IMG/VR virus record: IMGVR_UViG_3300035698_014425 | Span: 1 to 23,985 of that record | Strand: one strand, 5' to 3' | DNA length: 23,985 bases | From: a virus | Shown: positions 1 to 6,562 of the stretch, in pieces | Layout of the letters: each line of letters opens with the position of its first letter | How positions within the stretch are numbered: position 1 is the first letter of the stretch | Translations under genes and position numbers: made by a program | The notes under the pieces: generated by a model | The model's database searches: none | Seen by the model: only the letters and a program-made list of their open reading frames with translations | What the model was told of the DNA's origin: nothing

Positions 1-444
1 ACTTTTGAAGAAGTTGCAATTGTAAATGGTGCAGGTAATAGTAATGAAGTAATAACATATCAAATTATTGATGATAATCCTTATGAAGGAATATCATATT
101 ATAGATTGAAACAAACAGATTATAATGGTAAATATACTTATTCTGATTTAATTCTTATAGAATATATAAAAGAATCAAAATTTATATTTAAAGTATATCC
201 AAACCCTACACAAAAAGGACAAAAAACATATATTAATTTTGAAGGATTGACTCCAGGCACAATGATAAATGTAAAAGTAACTGATATTTTAGGTCAAGTA
301 AAATCATCGACAGTTATAATTTCAGATAATACAGGTTCTATAATAGAAGCAATAGATCCTTTCAATAAACTTACCTCAGGTACTTATATAATTATTAGTT
401 CGACTATGAATAAAGCATATAGTAAAATATTAATAATTAAATAA
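1..444 (+). CDS. T9SS-sorted surface/secreted protein, C-terminal part (5' end outside window)
   Basis: The reading frame is open from base 1 and ends in TAA at 442-444, giving the last 147 residues of a longer protein. An N-terminal strand-rich piece ends in SYYRLKQTDYNG and is followed by VYPNP, a DILGQ turn, an SGTYII strand and a final KILIIK. That order is the type A C-terminal sorting domain (TIGR04183-like) recognised by the Bacteroidetes type IX secretion system; the SYYRLKQTD(Y)NG block commonly precedes it. By family knowledge, the domain sends the protein across the outer membrane and is usually cleaved there. The cargo domain lies outside the window. A TTG at 106 could be read as a start, but the upstream frame is plainly part of the same domain. 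Finding it beside phage genes is unusual. Family confidence is high; cargo function is unknown. Confidence 0.88.
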   Translation, partial: TFEEVAIVNGAGNSNEVITYQIIDDNPYEGISYYRLKQTDYNGKYTYSDLILIEYIKESKFIFKVYPNPTQKGQKTYINFEGLTPGTMINVKVTDILGQVKSSTVIISDNTGSIIEAIDPFNKLTSGTYIIISSTMNKAYSKILIIK

Positions 445-534
445 TATCGAAAATCAAAAAAATATTAAAATATATTAAACTTTAATTTGTTTTTTATAAT
501 ATATAAAATTAGTTATAAATGAAAATTTTAGTAA

Positions 535-1065
535 ATGAAAATAAGACAAGGTTTTGTAAGTAACTCTTCAAGTTCTTCATTCATAGTAGATACAAACAAA
601 TATACTGTTAAAGAATTAGCTATTAATATGGCTAAAACTATGTATGAAATCTATGATTCAGAATTAATTCAAAAAATCAAAAATATGTCTGAAGATATTT
701 CATGTATTATATTAGATTATAGTGATGATTCTCAAATAGTCAAAGAAGGTAATAAATTATATGTACAATGTTCATATCATATAGATGACTGGAATTTTGA
801 CTATATTTCTTATCATGAAGAAGGAGAATTTTATGAAAAATTTGATGAAAAATATGAAAATTTCCAAGCATATTATCCAGAGTATAATATATTCGGCAAA
901 AAATGTTATATGGAGTATAGTAATTGTAATCAACCTGATTGTAATGGTGAAACATTCAAAATAAAATCAGGTGAGATTATTTGTGGAAAATGTTGGAAAG
1001 ATGAAAATGGTAAATACCCAAAACATTTAGACAGAAAATATAAATTAAATAGAATATTGAAATGA
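535..1065 (+). CDS. MKIR-SSSSSF N-terminal family protein with Cys cluster
   Basis: The 176-residue protein opens with MKIRQGFVSNSSSSSF, an N-terminus shared with four genes at 5110-7017. The middle is acidic and aromatic. Residues C124, C131, C136, C150 and C153 form a probable zinc-binding knuckle that includes GKCW. The last residues, RKYKLNRILK, match a basic motif seen in three other proteins of the window. There is no signal peptide or membrane segment. The stop overlaps the next start as ATGA at 1062-1065, so it is probably co-translated with the following gene. The start is fixed by the conserved N-terminus; another ATG at 519 is in a different frame. Function is unknown. Confidence 0.85.
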   Translation: MKIRQGFVSNSSSSSFIVDTNKYTVKELAINMAKTMYEIYDSELIQKIKNMSEDISCIILDYSDDSQIVKEGNKLYVQCSYHIDDWNFDYISYHEEGEFYEKFDEKYENFQAYYPEYNIFGKKCYMEYSNCNQPDCNGETFKIKSGEIICGKCWKDENGKYPKHLDRKYKLNRILK

Positions 1066-1343
1066 GTAAAATAAAAGAATTATTTGATAGTCTTAAAATG
1101 ACTAATCAAGATGTATTAATTATTGCGGAAACTCTTTATGAAAAACTTAATGAGCCAAAGGTAAGTGCAAAAGATAACCAAATTTGTTATATTGTTAAAA
1201 AGAATAAAACACAACATCTTCTTTTTATTGATGATATAGGTGATATAGAATATATCAAGAAAACAGGAAACGATATCGATTATAAAGTTTTTTACTTTGA
1301 AGACGGTATAAATATCGATGATATTATTAAAAAAATTAACTAA
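1062..1343 (+). CDS. small hypothetical protein
   Basis: The 93-residue product starts inside the ATGA overlap with the preceding gene and ends directly before the next start (TAA at 1341-1343, ATG at 1344), which supports an operon. The protein is mixed charged, with a helix-like N-terminal half (IKELFDSLKMTNQDVLIIAE) and a strand-rich C-terminal half containing HLLFIDDIGDIEYIKK and YKVFYFEDG. No membrane segment or metal motif is visible. It looks like a small globular soluble protein. I do not recognise the family. Confidence 0.75.
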   Translation: MSKIKELFDSLKMTNQDVLIIAETLYEKLNEPKVSAKDNQICYIVKKNKTQHLLFIDDIGDIEYIKKTGNDIDYKVFYFEDGINIDDIIKKIN

Positions 1344-1607
1344 ATGAATAAAATTGGTGACATCAAGACAAAAATAAAATTTGCATTCTTTCCTGTGAAA
1401 ATGACAAATAGATTAAAAGGTAATGATTTTATTTGGTTTAAAAAATATATAAATATTTTTGAATATAAACAAATGACAGGTCGTAGAATGTTACCTATTG
1501 AAGGGATAGCATCGGAAGATGGTAAAGCAGTTTATGATAAAAGATTTAGTAAATATAAAACATATACATATGAAAAATGGGTTAGAGTTAATAGATATAA
1601 AAAATAA
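1344..1607 (+). CDS. small basic hypothetical protein
   Basis: The 87-residue, Lys/Arg/Tyr-rich product starts at the base after the previous stop. The segment FPVKMTNRLKGNDFIWFKKY and the C-terminal YEKWVRVNRYKK are basic and aromatic, which could suit nucleic-acid contact, but that is inference only. There are no Cys clusters and no membrane segment. Its place in the tight 535-1607 run suggests co-expression with the MKIR family gene at 535. I do not recognise the family. Confidence 0.72.
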   Translation: MNKIGDIKTKIKFAFFPVKMTNRLKGNDFIWFKKYINIFEYKQMTGRRMLPIEGIASEDGKAVYDKRFSKYKTYTYEKWVRVNRYKK

Positions 1608-1644
1608 AGATAATAAAATTAAATATTAATTAAAATAAAATAAA

Positions 1645-1809
1645 ATGATTACAAAAAAAGAATACATTGAAGCAAAATTGACAATTCAACTATATGAAAG
1701 TCAAAACGAAAGTCAAAAATCAACAAAAAATATACCAAACCCACCAAAACCACCAGAAAATAGACTACTTAGAGAAGGTGAAGAGCCACCTAACCCTAAA
1801 TCATATTAA
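1645..1809 (+). CDS. short proline-rich hypothetical protein
   Basis: This 54-residue gene has the A-rich leader typical of the window (taaaataaaataaa before ATG). The product begins MITKKEYIEAKLTIQLYES, a probable helix, and ends in a Pro-rich tail with IPNPPKPPENR and EEPPNPKSY. The stop TAA at 1807-1809 lies inside the 3' end of the convergent endonuclease gene, a 14-bp overlap. It resembles small phage proteins with a helix and a disordered tail. Support is the leader, the uninterrupted frame and its place at the end of the run. Confidence 0.6.
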   Translation: MITKKEYIEAKLTIQLYESQNESQKSTKNIPNPPKPPENRLLREGEEPPNPKSY

Positions 1810-2866
1810 AATTATATTCTTCTTCTGTTTTATAATTTTTAGAACTGTTTATACATCTTTTTGTAATACATAAATTATCTACATTAGATATATCTTCCGG
1901 TGAAATATTATTGATATAACCATTATACAAACTTATTTTATGATCTACTGTTGGATAATCTTTATGGTGATATAGTAAATTAAAATTCTCTTTAATATAT
2001 TGATTATCATAATAATCATAACCTTCCCAATTTTTTAATAATTTCTTTTTTGATTTTTTTGTTAGATTTCTAACATTAGATTTGTATTTTACCCATTTAC
2101 TATATTCATTTTTGGTAATTTTAACACATTTTTCACAACCATGACCAGCTAAATGAGAACTAACTCTCTGTTCAAAAACTCCATGTTTTGGACATATTAT
2201 TTTAATTTTCTGATTAACATTCTTAAATTCAACAAATGAATAATTATATTTATTATTATGTAATTTTTTGGATCTTTCTATAAATTCATCCGTTTTCAAC
2301 CTCATATTATCAATCTTACACTCTATACAACCTCCACACAAATGACCTATTTTTGATTGTTCAAATATACCATGGATAGGACAAATTATTTTAACTTTTT
2401 TATTTTTTGTATCTACTAATGAATAATCATATTTGTTTCCGTGTATTTTAATTGATCTCTTAATAAATTCATCAATATTTATATTTCTATTTTCATTAGT
2501 ACATAATGGACAATTAACTTTCTTTGATATGTGGTTATTTGGAGTTTGCTCAAATATTCCATGAACTGGACATATTATTTTAACTTTCCTTTTATTACTT
2601 TTATACTTAACTAATGAATAATCATATTTATTATCATGTATTTTATTAGCTTTTTCAATAAAATTTACCATTTTAGAACCATCAATTATACATTTTTTAC
2701 AACCCTTGCCTCTTAAATGATTACATGACAATTGTTCAAATACACCATGAGTAGGACATATTATTTTAACTTTGATAGTTGATTTTATAAATATTGTTAG
2801 TGAATAATCATACTTATTACCATGTATTTTCTTAGACCTTTCTATGAATTTTTCCGTCTTATTCAT
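1796..2866 (-). CDS. HNH-type homing endonuclease with four DUF723-like zinc repeats
   Basis: The 356-residue protein has four repeats of the form F-IE+S-IHG-KYDYS-V-Y, KVKIICP-HG-FEQ, NHL-G-GC-KC at roughly residues 5-60, 67-122, 132-185 and 192-246. These DUF723-like zinc modules are common in phage homing nucleases and presumably bind DNA. The C-terminal ~100 residues contain GYDYYD, YPTVDHK, DNLCITKR and INSSK, an HNH-like (HNN variant) catalytic core with His in TVDHK. The same core sits on a different repeat array in the gene at 10296. The coding strand carries tttaatatataag just before ATG. The gene is divergent from the RHH gene at 2975 and overlaps the 3' end of the gene at 1645. It probably cuts DNA to spread itself; its target is unknown. 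Confidence 0.85.
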   Translation of the reverse strand: MNKTEKFIERSKKIHGNKYDYSLTIFIKSTIKVKIICPTHGVFEQLSCNHLRGKGCKKCIIDGSKMVNFIEKANKIHDNKYDYSLVKYKSNKRKVKIICPVHGIFEQTPNNHISKKVNCPLCTNENRNINIDEFIKRSIKIHGNKYDYSLVDTKNKKVKIICPIHGIFEQSKIGHLCGGCIECKIDNMRLKTDEFIERSKKLHNNKYNYSFVEFKNVNQKIKIICPKHGVFEQRVSSHLAGHGCEKCVKITKNEYSKWVKYKSNVRNLTKKSKKKLLKNWEGYDYYDNQYIKENFNLLYHHKDYPTVDHKISLYNGYINNISPEDISNVDNLCITKRCINSSKNYKTEEEYNFNMI

Positions 2867-2868
2867 AT

Positions 2869-2974
2869 CTTATATATTAAATACCAAAAGCCAAAAAATG
2901 ACATTTTTATATTATTTTTATAAAATAAACTTAACACAAATAATAATATATAAAAAGAAAAACATTTATATTTA
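2869..2974. promoter_or_regulatory. divergent control region between HNH gene and RHH gene
   Basis: This AT-rich spacer separates the minus-strand endonuclease start (2866) from the plus-strand RHH start (2975). Positions 2871-2930 align with 11718-11773, the spacer between two other RHH genes, including ataccaaaag, the following A-run and atttttatattat. At 11728-11751 the same block holds an inverted repeat, ATACCA-N12-TGGTAT; here the right arm has decayed to TGACAT. A ribbon-helix-helix operator is plausible but inferred. The minus-strand tttaatatataag at 2869-2881 is a recurring pre-ATG element. Confidence 0.5.
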
Positions 2975-3145
2975 ATGCCAAGAAAAAAGATACCAGATGA
3001 ATTAAAAAGAAAAAACATGAATGTAACAATAGATTGTGACTTGTTTAAGTTACTAAATAAATATATGGAAGAAAATAAAATATATAATAAATCAAAATAT
3101 GTGGAAAATCTTATAATACAGGATCTAAAAAATAAAAAATATTAA
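2975..3145 (+). CDS. ribbon-helix-helix (Arc/CopG-like) DNA-binding protein
   Basis: A 56-residue product, MPRKKIPDELKRKN followed by a strand (MNVTIDCDLF) and two helices (FKLLNKYMEENK and NKSKYVENLIIQDL). Strand-helix-helix with the NKSKYVENLI turn is the RHH fold of dimeric transcriptional repressors. Two paralogues, at 11533 and 11802, share the basic start, the strand ([MT]I-[ILV]D) and the S-KYIE-LI helix. It is divergent from the endonuclease at 1796, across a spacer similar to the one between the other two RHH genes, so autoregulation or control of the endonuclease is likely. It is 20 bases ahead of the M16 peptidase gene. Confidence 0.8.
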   Translation: MPRKKIPDELKRKNMNVTIDCDLFKLLNKYMEENKIYNKSKYVENLIIQDLKNKKY

Positions 3146-3165
3146 TTTAAAATAAAATAAAAAAT

Positions 3166-4284
3166 ATGAGTATAACAAATCTTAAATCACAAACATTACT
3201 TTCAGGGTTTTATGTAATATATAAAGGCAGTACAAATTTAGAGACAAAAGGAAACTATGGTATCAGTCATCTTACGGAACATCTGATGACAAAATCACTA
3301 GAGTGGATGATGGATGACTTCGATAAATTTTCAATTTCATGGAATGCATATACAACCAATGATCATATATGTTTTTACATGACAGGCTTAGATGAATATG
3401 TAAATAATTTCAAATATGATTTTATAGATAGTTTATCAAATTTTAACATATCACAAAAAGAATTTGATAATGAGAAAAAAGTGGTATTAGAAGAATTTAA
3501 AGATGTATATAATTCACAGTCCCAAAGTCATCAATTAAATTTAATGAGGAAATTATTTGATTATTATAATCCAATAGGATTAAGAGAAGATTTAGAAAAA
3601 TTAACATTGAAAGATGTTAAAGATTTTATGAAATTACAATACACTAAACCCCACCAAATTATTAATGTTTCTAAAAATAATGATTTCAAAGCTAAAATTG
3701 ATTTTGAGATTAAAATACCAGAAAAAACATTATATTATGGAGACTATAACAACACATTAGAATTAGAGAATGATTATAAAGGAAAATCATCTATAATTAA
3801 TATTTCCCAAATGATTAGAGAAGATTTCCCATATATAAAATTTGCAACATCTATGTTAGGCACAGGACTCAAATCTCCACTTTATCAGGAAATTAGAGAA
3901 AAAAGAGGTTTAGTATATTTTGTTAGATGTTATTTAAGTTCAGAAACAAATGATAGTGGTTTAATATTTATTGAATCAGAAACATCAAATGATAATGTTA
4001 TTGAATTCCAAGACACTGTTAAAATGGTTCTAGATAATCCTTCTAAATATATGACAAAAGAAAGATTTGAAATTGTTAAACAATCTTTTGAAATACAATT
4101 AAGAAAAAATGAAATCAATAGATATAGTAGTATTGGAAAATATATTACTCCTGTTGAATGGCAAGTAGAACCTATATTGAAATCTATCACATTAGATAAT
4201 GTTATGGAAGTATATGATAAATATTTCAACTTTGATACTTTTTATAAAAGCATAGACAAAGATGAATTCAAATTGGGACGATAG
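3166..4284 (+). CDS. M16 family zinc metallopeptidase (insulinase/processing-peptidase-like)
   Basis: The 372-residue protein carries the inverted zinc motif HxxEH as HLTEH (H35, E38, H39), and E109/E110 in EKKVVLEEFKD supplies the third zinc ligand expected about 70-77 residues later. The second half has the usual M16 signature: LGTGLKSPLYQEIREKRGLVYFV and a following GLIFIE strand. Both halves of the M16B clamshell are present, but the protein is shorter than typical ~420-residue bacterial members. There is no signal peptide, so it should act in the infected cell. The leader aaataaaataaaaa precedes ATG. Its role in a phage is unclear: peptide degradation, processing of a virion protein, or attack on a host factor are all possible. 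Confidence 0.88.
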   Translation: MSITNLKSQTLLSGFYVIYKGSTNLETKGNYGISHLTEHLMTKSLEWMMDDFDKFSISWNAYTTNDHICFYMTGLDEYVNNFKYDFIDSLSNFNISQKEFDNEKKVVLEEFKDVYNSQSQSHQLNLMRKLFDYYNPIGLREDLEKLTLKDVKDFMKLQYTKPHQIINVSKNNDFKAKIDFEIKIPEKTLYYGDYNNTLELENDYKGKSSIINISQMIREDFPYIKFATSMLGTGLKSPLYQEIREKRGLVYFVRCYLSSETNDSGLIFIESETSNDNVIEFQDTVKMVLDNPSKYMTKERFEIVKQSFEIQLRKNEINRYSSIGKYITPVEWQVEPILKSITLDNVMEVYDKYFNFDTFYKSIDKDEFKLGR

Positions 4285-4290
4285 AGTAAA

Positions 4291-4370
4291 ACTAACAGTT
4301 CGGTTAGACACCGATTACAAACTGTGTTAGTGGTTAGTAAATACTTTCGTAGTATGCTCATTGTTCCAAT
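4291..4370 (+). ncRNA. tRNA-like fold, possible decayed tRNA
   Basis: Positions 4292-4307 form a D-arm-like hairpin (CTAA, loop CAGTTCGG, TTAG) with the GG of a D loop. The next hairpin, at 4309-4326, has CACCG and CTGTG arms with one mismatch around ATTACAAA, which would read as TAC (Val) in an eight-base loop. A standard T arm and acceptor stem are missing: ATAC and GTAT around TTTCGTA at 4342-4356 is the best T-arm candidate. An outer pairing of 4272-4279 with 4363-4370 (attgggac with gttccaat) is also possible. It lies between the M16 stop and the clear tRNA at 4371, as expected for a degraded tRNA cluster. Low confidence. Confidence 0.3.
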
Positions 4371-4441
4371 CTTATGGTCATCTAATAGTAAGACTTTCTA
4401 CAACCATTGAAAGAATATGGGTTCAAATCCCATCCATAAGC
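4371..4441 (+). tRNA. tRNA gene with non-canonical anticodon arm (anticodon not assigned)
   Basis: The acceptor stem CTTATGG/CCATAAG is a perfect 7-bp match (4371-4377 with 4434-4440), followed by C as discriminator. The T arm ATGGG-TTCAAAT-CCCAT is exact. The D arm ATCT-AATAGTA-AGAC has three pairs and lacks the first G of the usual GG. The total of 71 bases fits a normal cloverleaf. The anticodon arm, however, would be TTCTA-CAACCAT-TGAAA, with one C-A clash and A instead of T at position 33. The alternative, CTTTC/GAAAG, gives a ten-base loop. The gene is thus a tRNA by two arms but may be decayed or specialised. The CCA end is not encoded. Confidence 0.78.
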
Positions 4442-4462
4442 CTAACCTTAAATATTAAAAAA

Positions 4463-4618
4463 ATGAGAATATTATTAAATGAAGAAGATTTCACCAAATT
4501 AACTAAAGGTGAAGTTATTAGAAAAGATGGTAATGAAATTGCATTACAAGACATTGGTTATGAAAGATTGATAAATATAATAGATGAAAATTATCAATCT
4601 TCTATAAAACAAAAGTAA
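4463..4618 (+). CDS. small hypothetical protein (51 aa)
   Basis: The start at 4463 (MRILLNEEDFTKLTKGEV) is chosen because the open frame further upstream runs through the tRNA and because aatattaaaaaa directly precedes this ATG. The product is a short acidic protein with a strand (RILLNEEDFTKL), a turn (KDGNEIALQD) and a C-terminal helix ending in DENYQSSIKQK. The last 45 bases lie within a 92-bp direct repeat whose second copy is at 5026-5117. I do not recognise the family. Confidence 0.6.
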   Translation: MRILLNEEDFTKLTKGEVIRKDGNEIALQDIGYERLINIIDENYQSSIKQK

Positions 4619-4665
4619 AATATCCAAGTATAAATATTAAATTAAATTAAATTAAAAATGAAAAT
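4574..4665 (+). repeat. 92-bp direct repeat, copy 1
   Basis: Positions 4574-4665 and 5026-5117 read identically base for base. The repeat holds the coding tail NIIDENYQSSIKQK of the 4463 gene, its stop, the spacer with TATAAATA and ttaaattaaattaaattaaa, and the first bases of the next gene (ATGAAAAT). The gene at 4658-4993 sits between the two copies. Confidence 0.95.
4629..4636 (+). promoter_or_regulatory. candidate T4-late-like promoter box TATAAATA
   Basis: TATAAATA lies 22 bases before the ATG at 4658 and matches the -10 box of T4 late promoters. Its copy in the second 92-bp repeat (5081-5088) is equally placed before the ATG at 5110. In an AT-rich genome a chance match is quite possible. 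Confidence 0.35.
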
Positions 4666-4993
4666 ATATGAAATAACAGAAGAAGAAAAAAAAATATGGC
4701 AAAGTAATGAATTATATTTAAGATATGATGATTGTTTTGACAAAAATGGTGATTTTTTACTGATAAAAAACTGGTTAGAATTTGAAAATAGATTTGAAAT
4801 TATTAAAAAGATACCAAAAGAAAAAGAATATTTATATAGTAACCTAACAAAATTAAATCCGAATCATTTATTATATGGCAAAAAGATATCACCTGAAATT
4901 GCGATTAATATAATAAGACAAGAAAAATTAGAAAGAATACTCAAATACGAGGAAGGGGATCGATATATTGTGTCCAAAATTTTTAACAAATAA
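4658..4993 (+). CDS. hypothetical protein with KLxRIL motif
   Basis: The 111-residue protein is rich in Glu, Lys and Tyr. It begins with MKIYEITEEEKKIW, a predicted helix, and includes LFKNGDF-like turns and IIKKIPKEKEYLYSNLTKLN. Near the C-terminus is IIRQEKLERILK (86-96), the basic motif also found in the products at 535, 7170 and 13904. There is no metal or membrane motif. The gene is enclosed by the 92-bp direct repeats, which makes it a recently inserted or duplicated unit. Function is unknown. Confidence 0.75.
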   Translation: MKIYEITEEEKKIWQSNELYLRYDDCFDKNGDFLLIKNWLEFENRFEIIKKIPKEKEYLYSNLTKLNPNHLLYGKKISPEIAINIIRQEKLERILKYEEGDRYIVSKIFNK

Positions 4994-5022
4994 AGAAGAG
5001 TCGTTGGGTCAAACTGTGATTA

Positions 5023-5070
5023 ATGAATATAATAGATGAAAATTATCAATCTTCTATAAAACAAAAGTAA
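5023..5070 (+). pseudogene. duplicated tail of the 4463 gene
   Basis: The bases encode MNIIDENYQSSIKQK and a stop, repeating the last residues of the gene at 4463-4618 at nucleotide identity. The rest of that gene is absent, so this is the remnant left by the duplication that made the 92-bp repeats. The preceding stretch, 4994-5022 (agaagagtcgttgggtcaaa and on), has no match in the window. Confidence 0.7.
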
Positions 5071-5117
5071 AATATCCAAGTATAAATATTAAATTAAATT
5101 AAATTAAAAATGAAAAT
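5026..5117 (+). repeat. 92-bp direct repeat, copy 2
   Basis: This is the second identical copy of 4574-4665. It supplies the leader, the TATAAATA box at 5081-5088 and the first bases of the MKIR gene at 5110. Sequence diverges immediately on both sides. Confidence 0.95.
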
Positions 5118-5595
5118 TAGAAATGGTTTTGTAAGTAATTCGAGTTCAAGTTCTTTCGTAATGTTAGGATATGAAGTTGATTCTACAAAAGAAAATAAGA
5201 AATGGTTATTAGAAAATATCTATAAGATTGATATTTCTTCATTACCAAAAGATGAATGGGAAGAAAATCCTGTATGTTGTGGTAAAAAAAGAAGTGAAAA
5301 ATTTTGTCCAGAGTGTGGCGAACAATTAGAAAAAATTAAAAGAGTAGAAGATGCAGATATAGATGAAGTGTTTTATGAATCTATATATGAAGAAGAATCT
5401 GAATTTGATATAAGAGCAGATACTGACAATGGTGCACCAAGAGACAAAATATTAATTGGCTATGATATTGCATCTGGACTTGAAGATGGTGGTGATGGTA
5501 GTTGTGTTATTGAAGAACAAATAAAAAAATTAGAAGATAATAAATTACATGAAGATGTAAAAATCAAATTATATTGGGGCTCATATTGCTGTTAA
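5110..5595 (+). CDS. MKIR-SSSSSF family protein with zinc ribbon
   Basis: The 161-residue protein starts MKIRNGFVSNSSSSSF and continues with a CC-x8-CxxC zinc ribbon (C56, C57, C66, C69 in VCCGKKRSEKFCPECG). An acidic region follows, and the end is KIKLYWGSYCC. It is paralogous along its length to the gene at 6562 (VCCNN, FCPTCG, then ILIGYDI and KIKL near the end). It is the first of four tandem genes with the same N-terminus. The leader derives from the 92-bp repeat. No signal peptide fits the N-terminus: it is polar and Ser-rich. Function is unknown. Confidence 0.85.
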   Translation: MKIRNGFVSNSSSSSFVMLGYEVDSTKENKKWLLENIYKIDISSLPKDEWEENPVCCGKKRSEKFCPECGEQLEKIKRVEDADIDEVFYESIYEEESEFDIRADTDNGAPRDKILIGYDIASGLEDGGDGSCVIEEQIKKLEDNKLHEDVKIKLYWGSYCC

Positions 5596-5624
5596 TTTGT
5601 AAAAAAAAAAAAAAATGAAATAAA

Positions 5625-6149
5625 ATGAAAATTAGAAACGGTTTTGTAAGTAATTCAAGTTCAAGTTCTTTCATATGTGATATATGTGGACATAATGAAT
5701 CTGGATATGATCTAGGTTTATCTGATGCTGAAATGACAGAATGTGTAAATGGACATACATTTTGTGATGATCATATGATAGATATTGACAGAAAAGAAAT
5801 TTGTATATCATTATTAGAAGATTCTATTAAAGGTTATGAAAAATCAATAACAAAAGATGAAGAGGATGATAATGAATATTATAAAAAATATTTAAAAAAA
5901 TATACTGATATTTTAAGTACGATTGATACATTAGATGAAGATGAAATAGAAGATCTATTAAATGAAGATTTAGAATATAGATATAATGCACCAGAAATTT
6001 GTTGTCCAATATGTCAATTACAAAAATTATCAGATACAGATGCACTAAATTATTTATTATTTAAAAATGGTATAACAGTTGAGAATCTATTGGGAGAAAT
6101 TAAAGAAAAATACACAACATATAAAAATTTTAAGGAGAAATTAAAATGA
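5625..6149 (+). CDS. MKIR-SSSSSF family protein with two Cys/His clusters
   Basis: The 174-residue product begins MKIRNGFVSNSSSSSF. Residues C18, C21, C40, H44, C47 and H50 (CDICGH, then CVNGHTFCDDH) look like a RING- or ZZ-like zinc module. A second cluster, EICCPIC (C126, C127, C130), lies after an acidic helical spacer. The stop TGA overlaps the next ATG as ATGA at 6146-6149. The upstream spacer from 5596 has a run of A and aaataaaATG. Beyond the shared N-terminus it does not resemble its neighbours, which suggests that the N-terminus is a portable tag. Function is unknown. Confidence 0.85.
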   Translation: MKIRNGFVSNSSSSSFICDICGHNESGYDLGLSDAEMTECVNGHTFCDDHMIDIDRKEICISLLEDSIKGYEKSITKDEEDDNEYYKKYLKKYTDILSTIDTLDEDEIEDLLNEDLEYRYNAPEICCPICQLQKLSDTDALNYLLFKNGITVENLLGEIKEKYTTYKNFKEKLK

Positions 6150-6562
6150 AAATAAGAAATGGTTTTGTAAGTAATTCAAGCTCAAGCTCTTTTATCATCA
6201 TAAACAAAAAAGGCGGAGAATTAAGTAAAGATAAATTAATGGAAATAATGGATGTTCATATAAATTCACCAATGTATATATTTGCAAAAGAAATAGTTGA
6301 TGTAATATATAATAGTTGTTCATCATCAAAAACATTAGAAGATTTTAAAAATGAATATTATGGTTCATATGGTACAATGGAAGATTTTAGAGAAGAAGAA
6401 CCAGACATGGTTAAAATGTTTGAAGAATGCCTTGAAAAAGGTTGGAGTTATCATCATGGTTCTGTATCTGATGAAGAAGGTGGTATGGAATCAGCACTTT
6501 GTAGTATGAATATAGATTTTGAAGATGATAACATAAAAATAGAAAAAGATGGGGGATATTAA
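6146..6562 (+). CDS. MKIR-SSSSSF family protein, acidic
   Basis: The 138-residue protein has MKIRNGFVSNSSSSSF, then a highly acidic, helical body with Met- and Glu-rich stretches (EEEPDMVKMFEECLEKGW, SDEEGGMESALCSM). It has no zinc motif, unlike its three neighbours. It overlaps both neighbours: ATGA with the gene before and one base (TAATG) with the gene after. A GGAG-like string (aaggag, 6131-6136) lies ten bases before the start, within the previous gene. Function is unknown. Confidence 0.83.
   Translation: MKIRNGFVSNSSSSSFIIINKKGGELSKDKLMEIMDVHINSPMYIFAKEIVDVIYNSCSSSKTLEDFKNEYYGSYGTMEDFREEEPDMVKMFEECLEKGWSYHHGSVSDEEGGMESALCSMNIDFEDDNIKIEKDGGY

Noticed and set aside
106-108. TTG start for the first gene
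   Set aside because: The frame is open to base 1 and the upstream residues belong to the same sorting-domain region.
4361-4462. N-terminal 34 codons of a longer gene ending at 4618
   Set aside because: The stretch is occupied by the tRNA (4371-4441); the ATG at 4463 has a normal A-rich leader.
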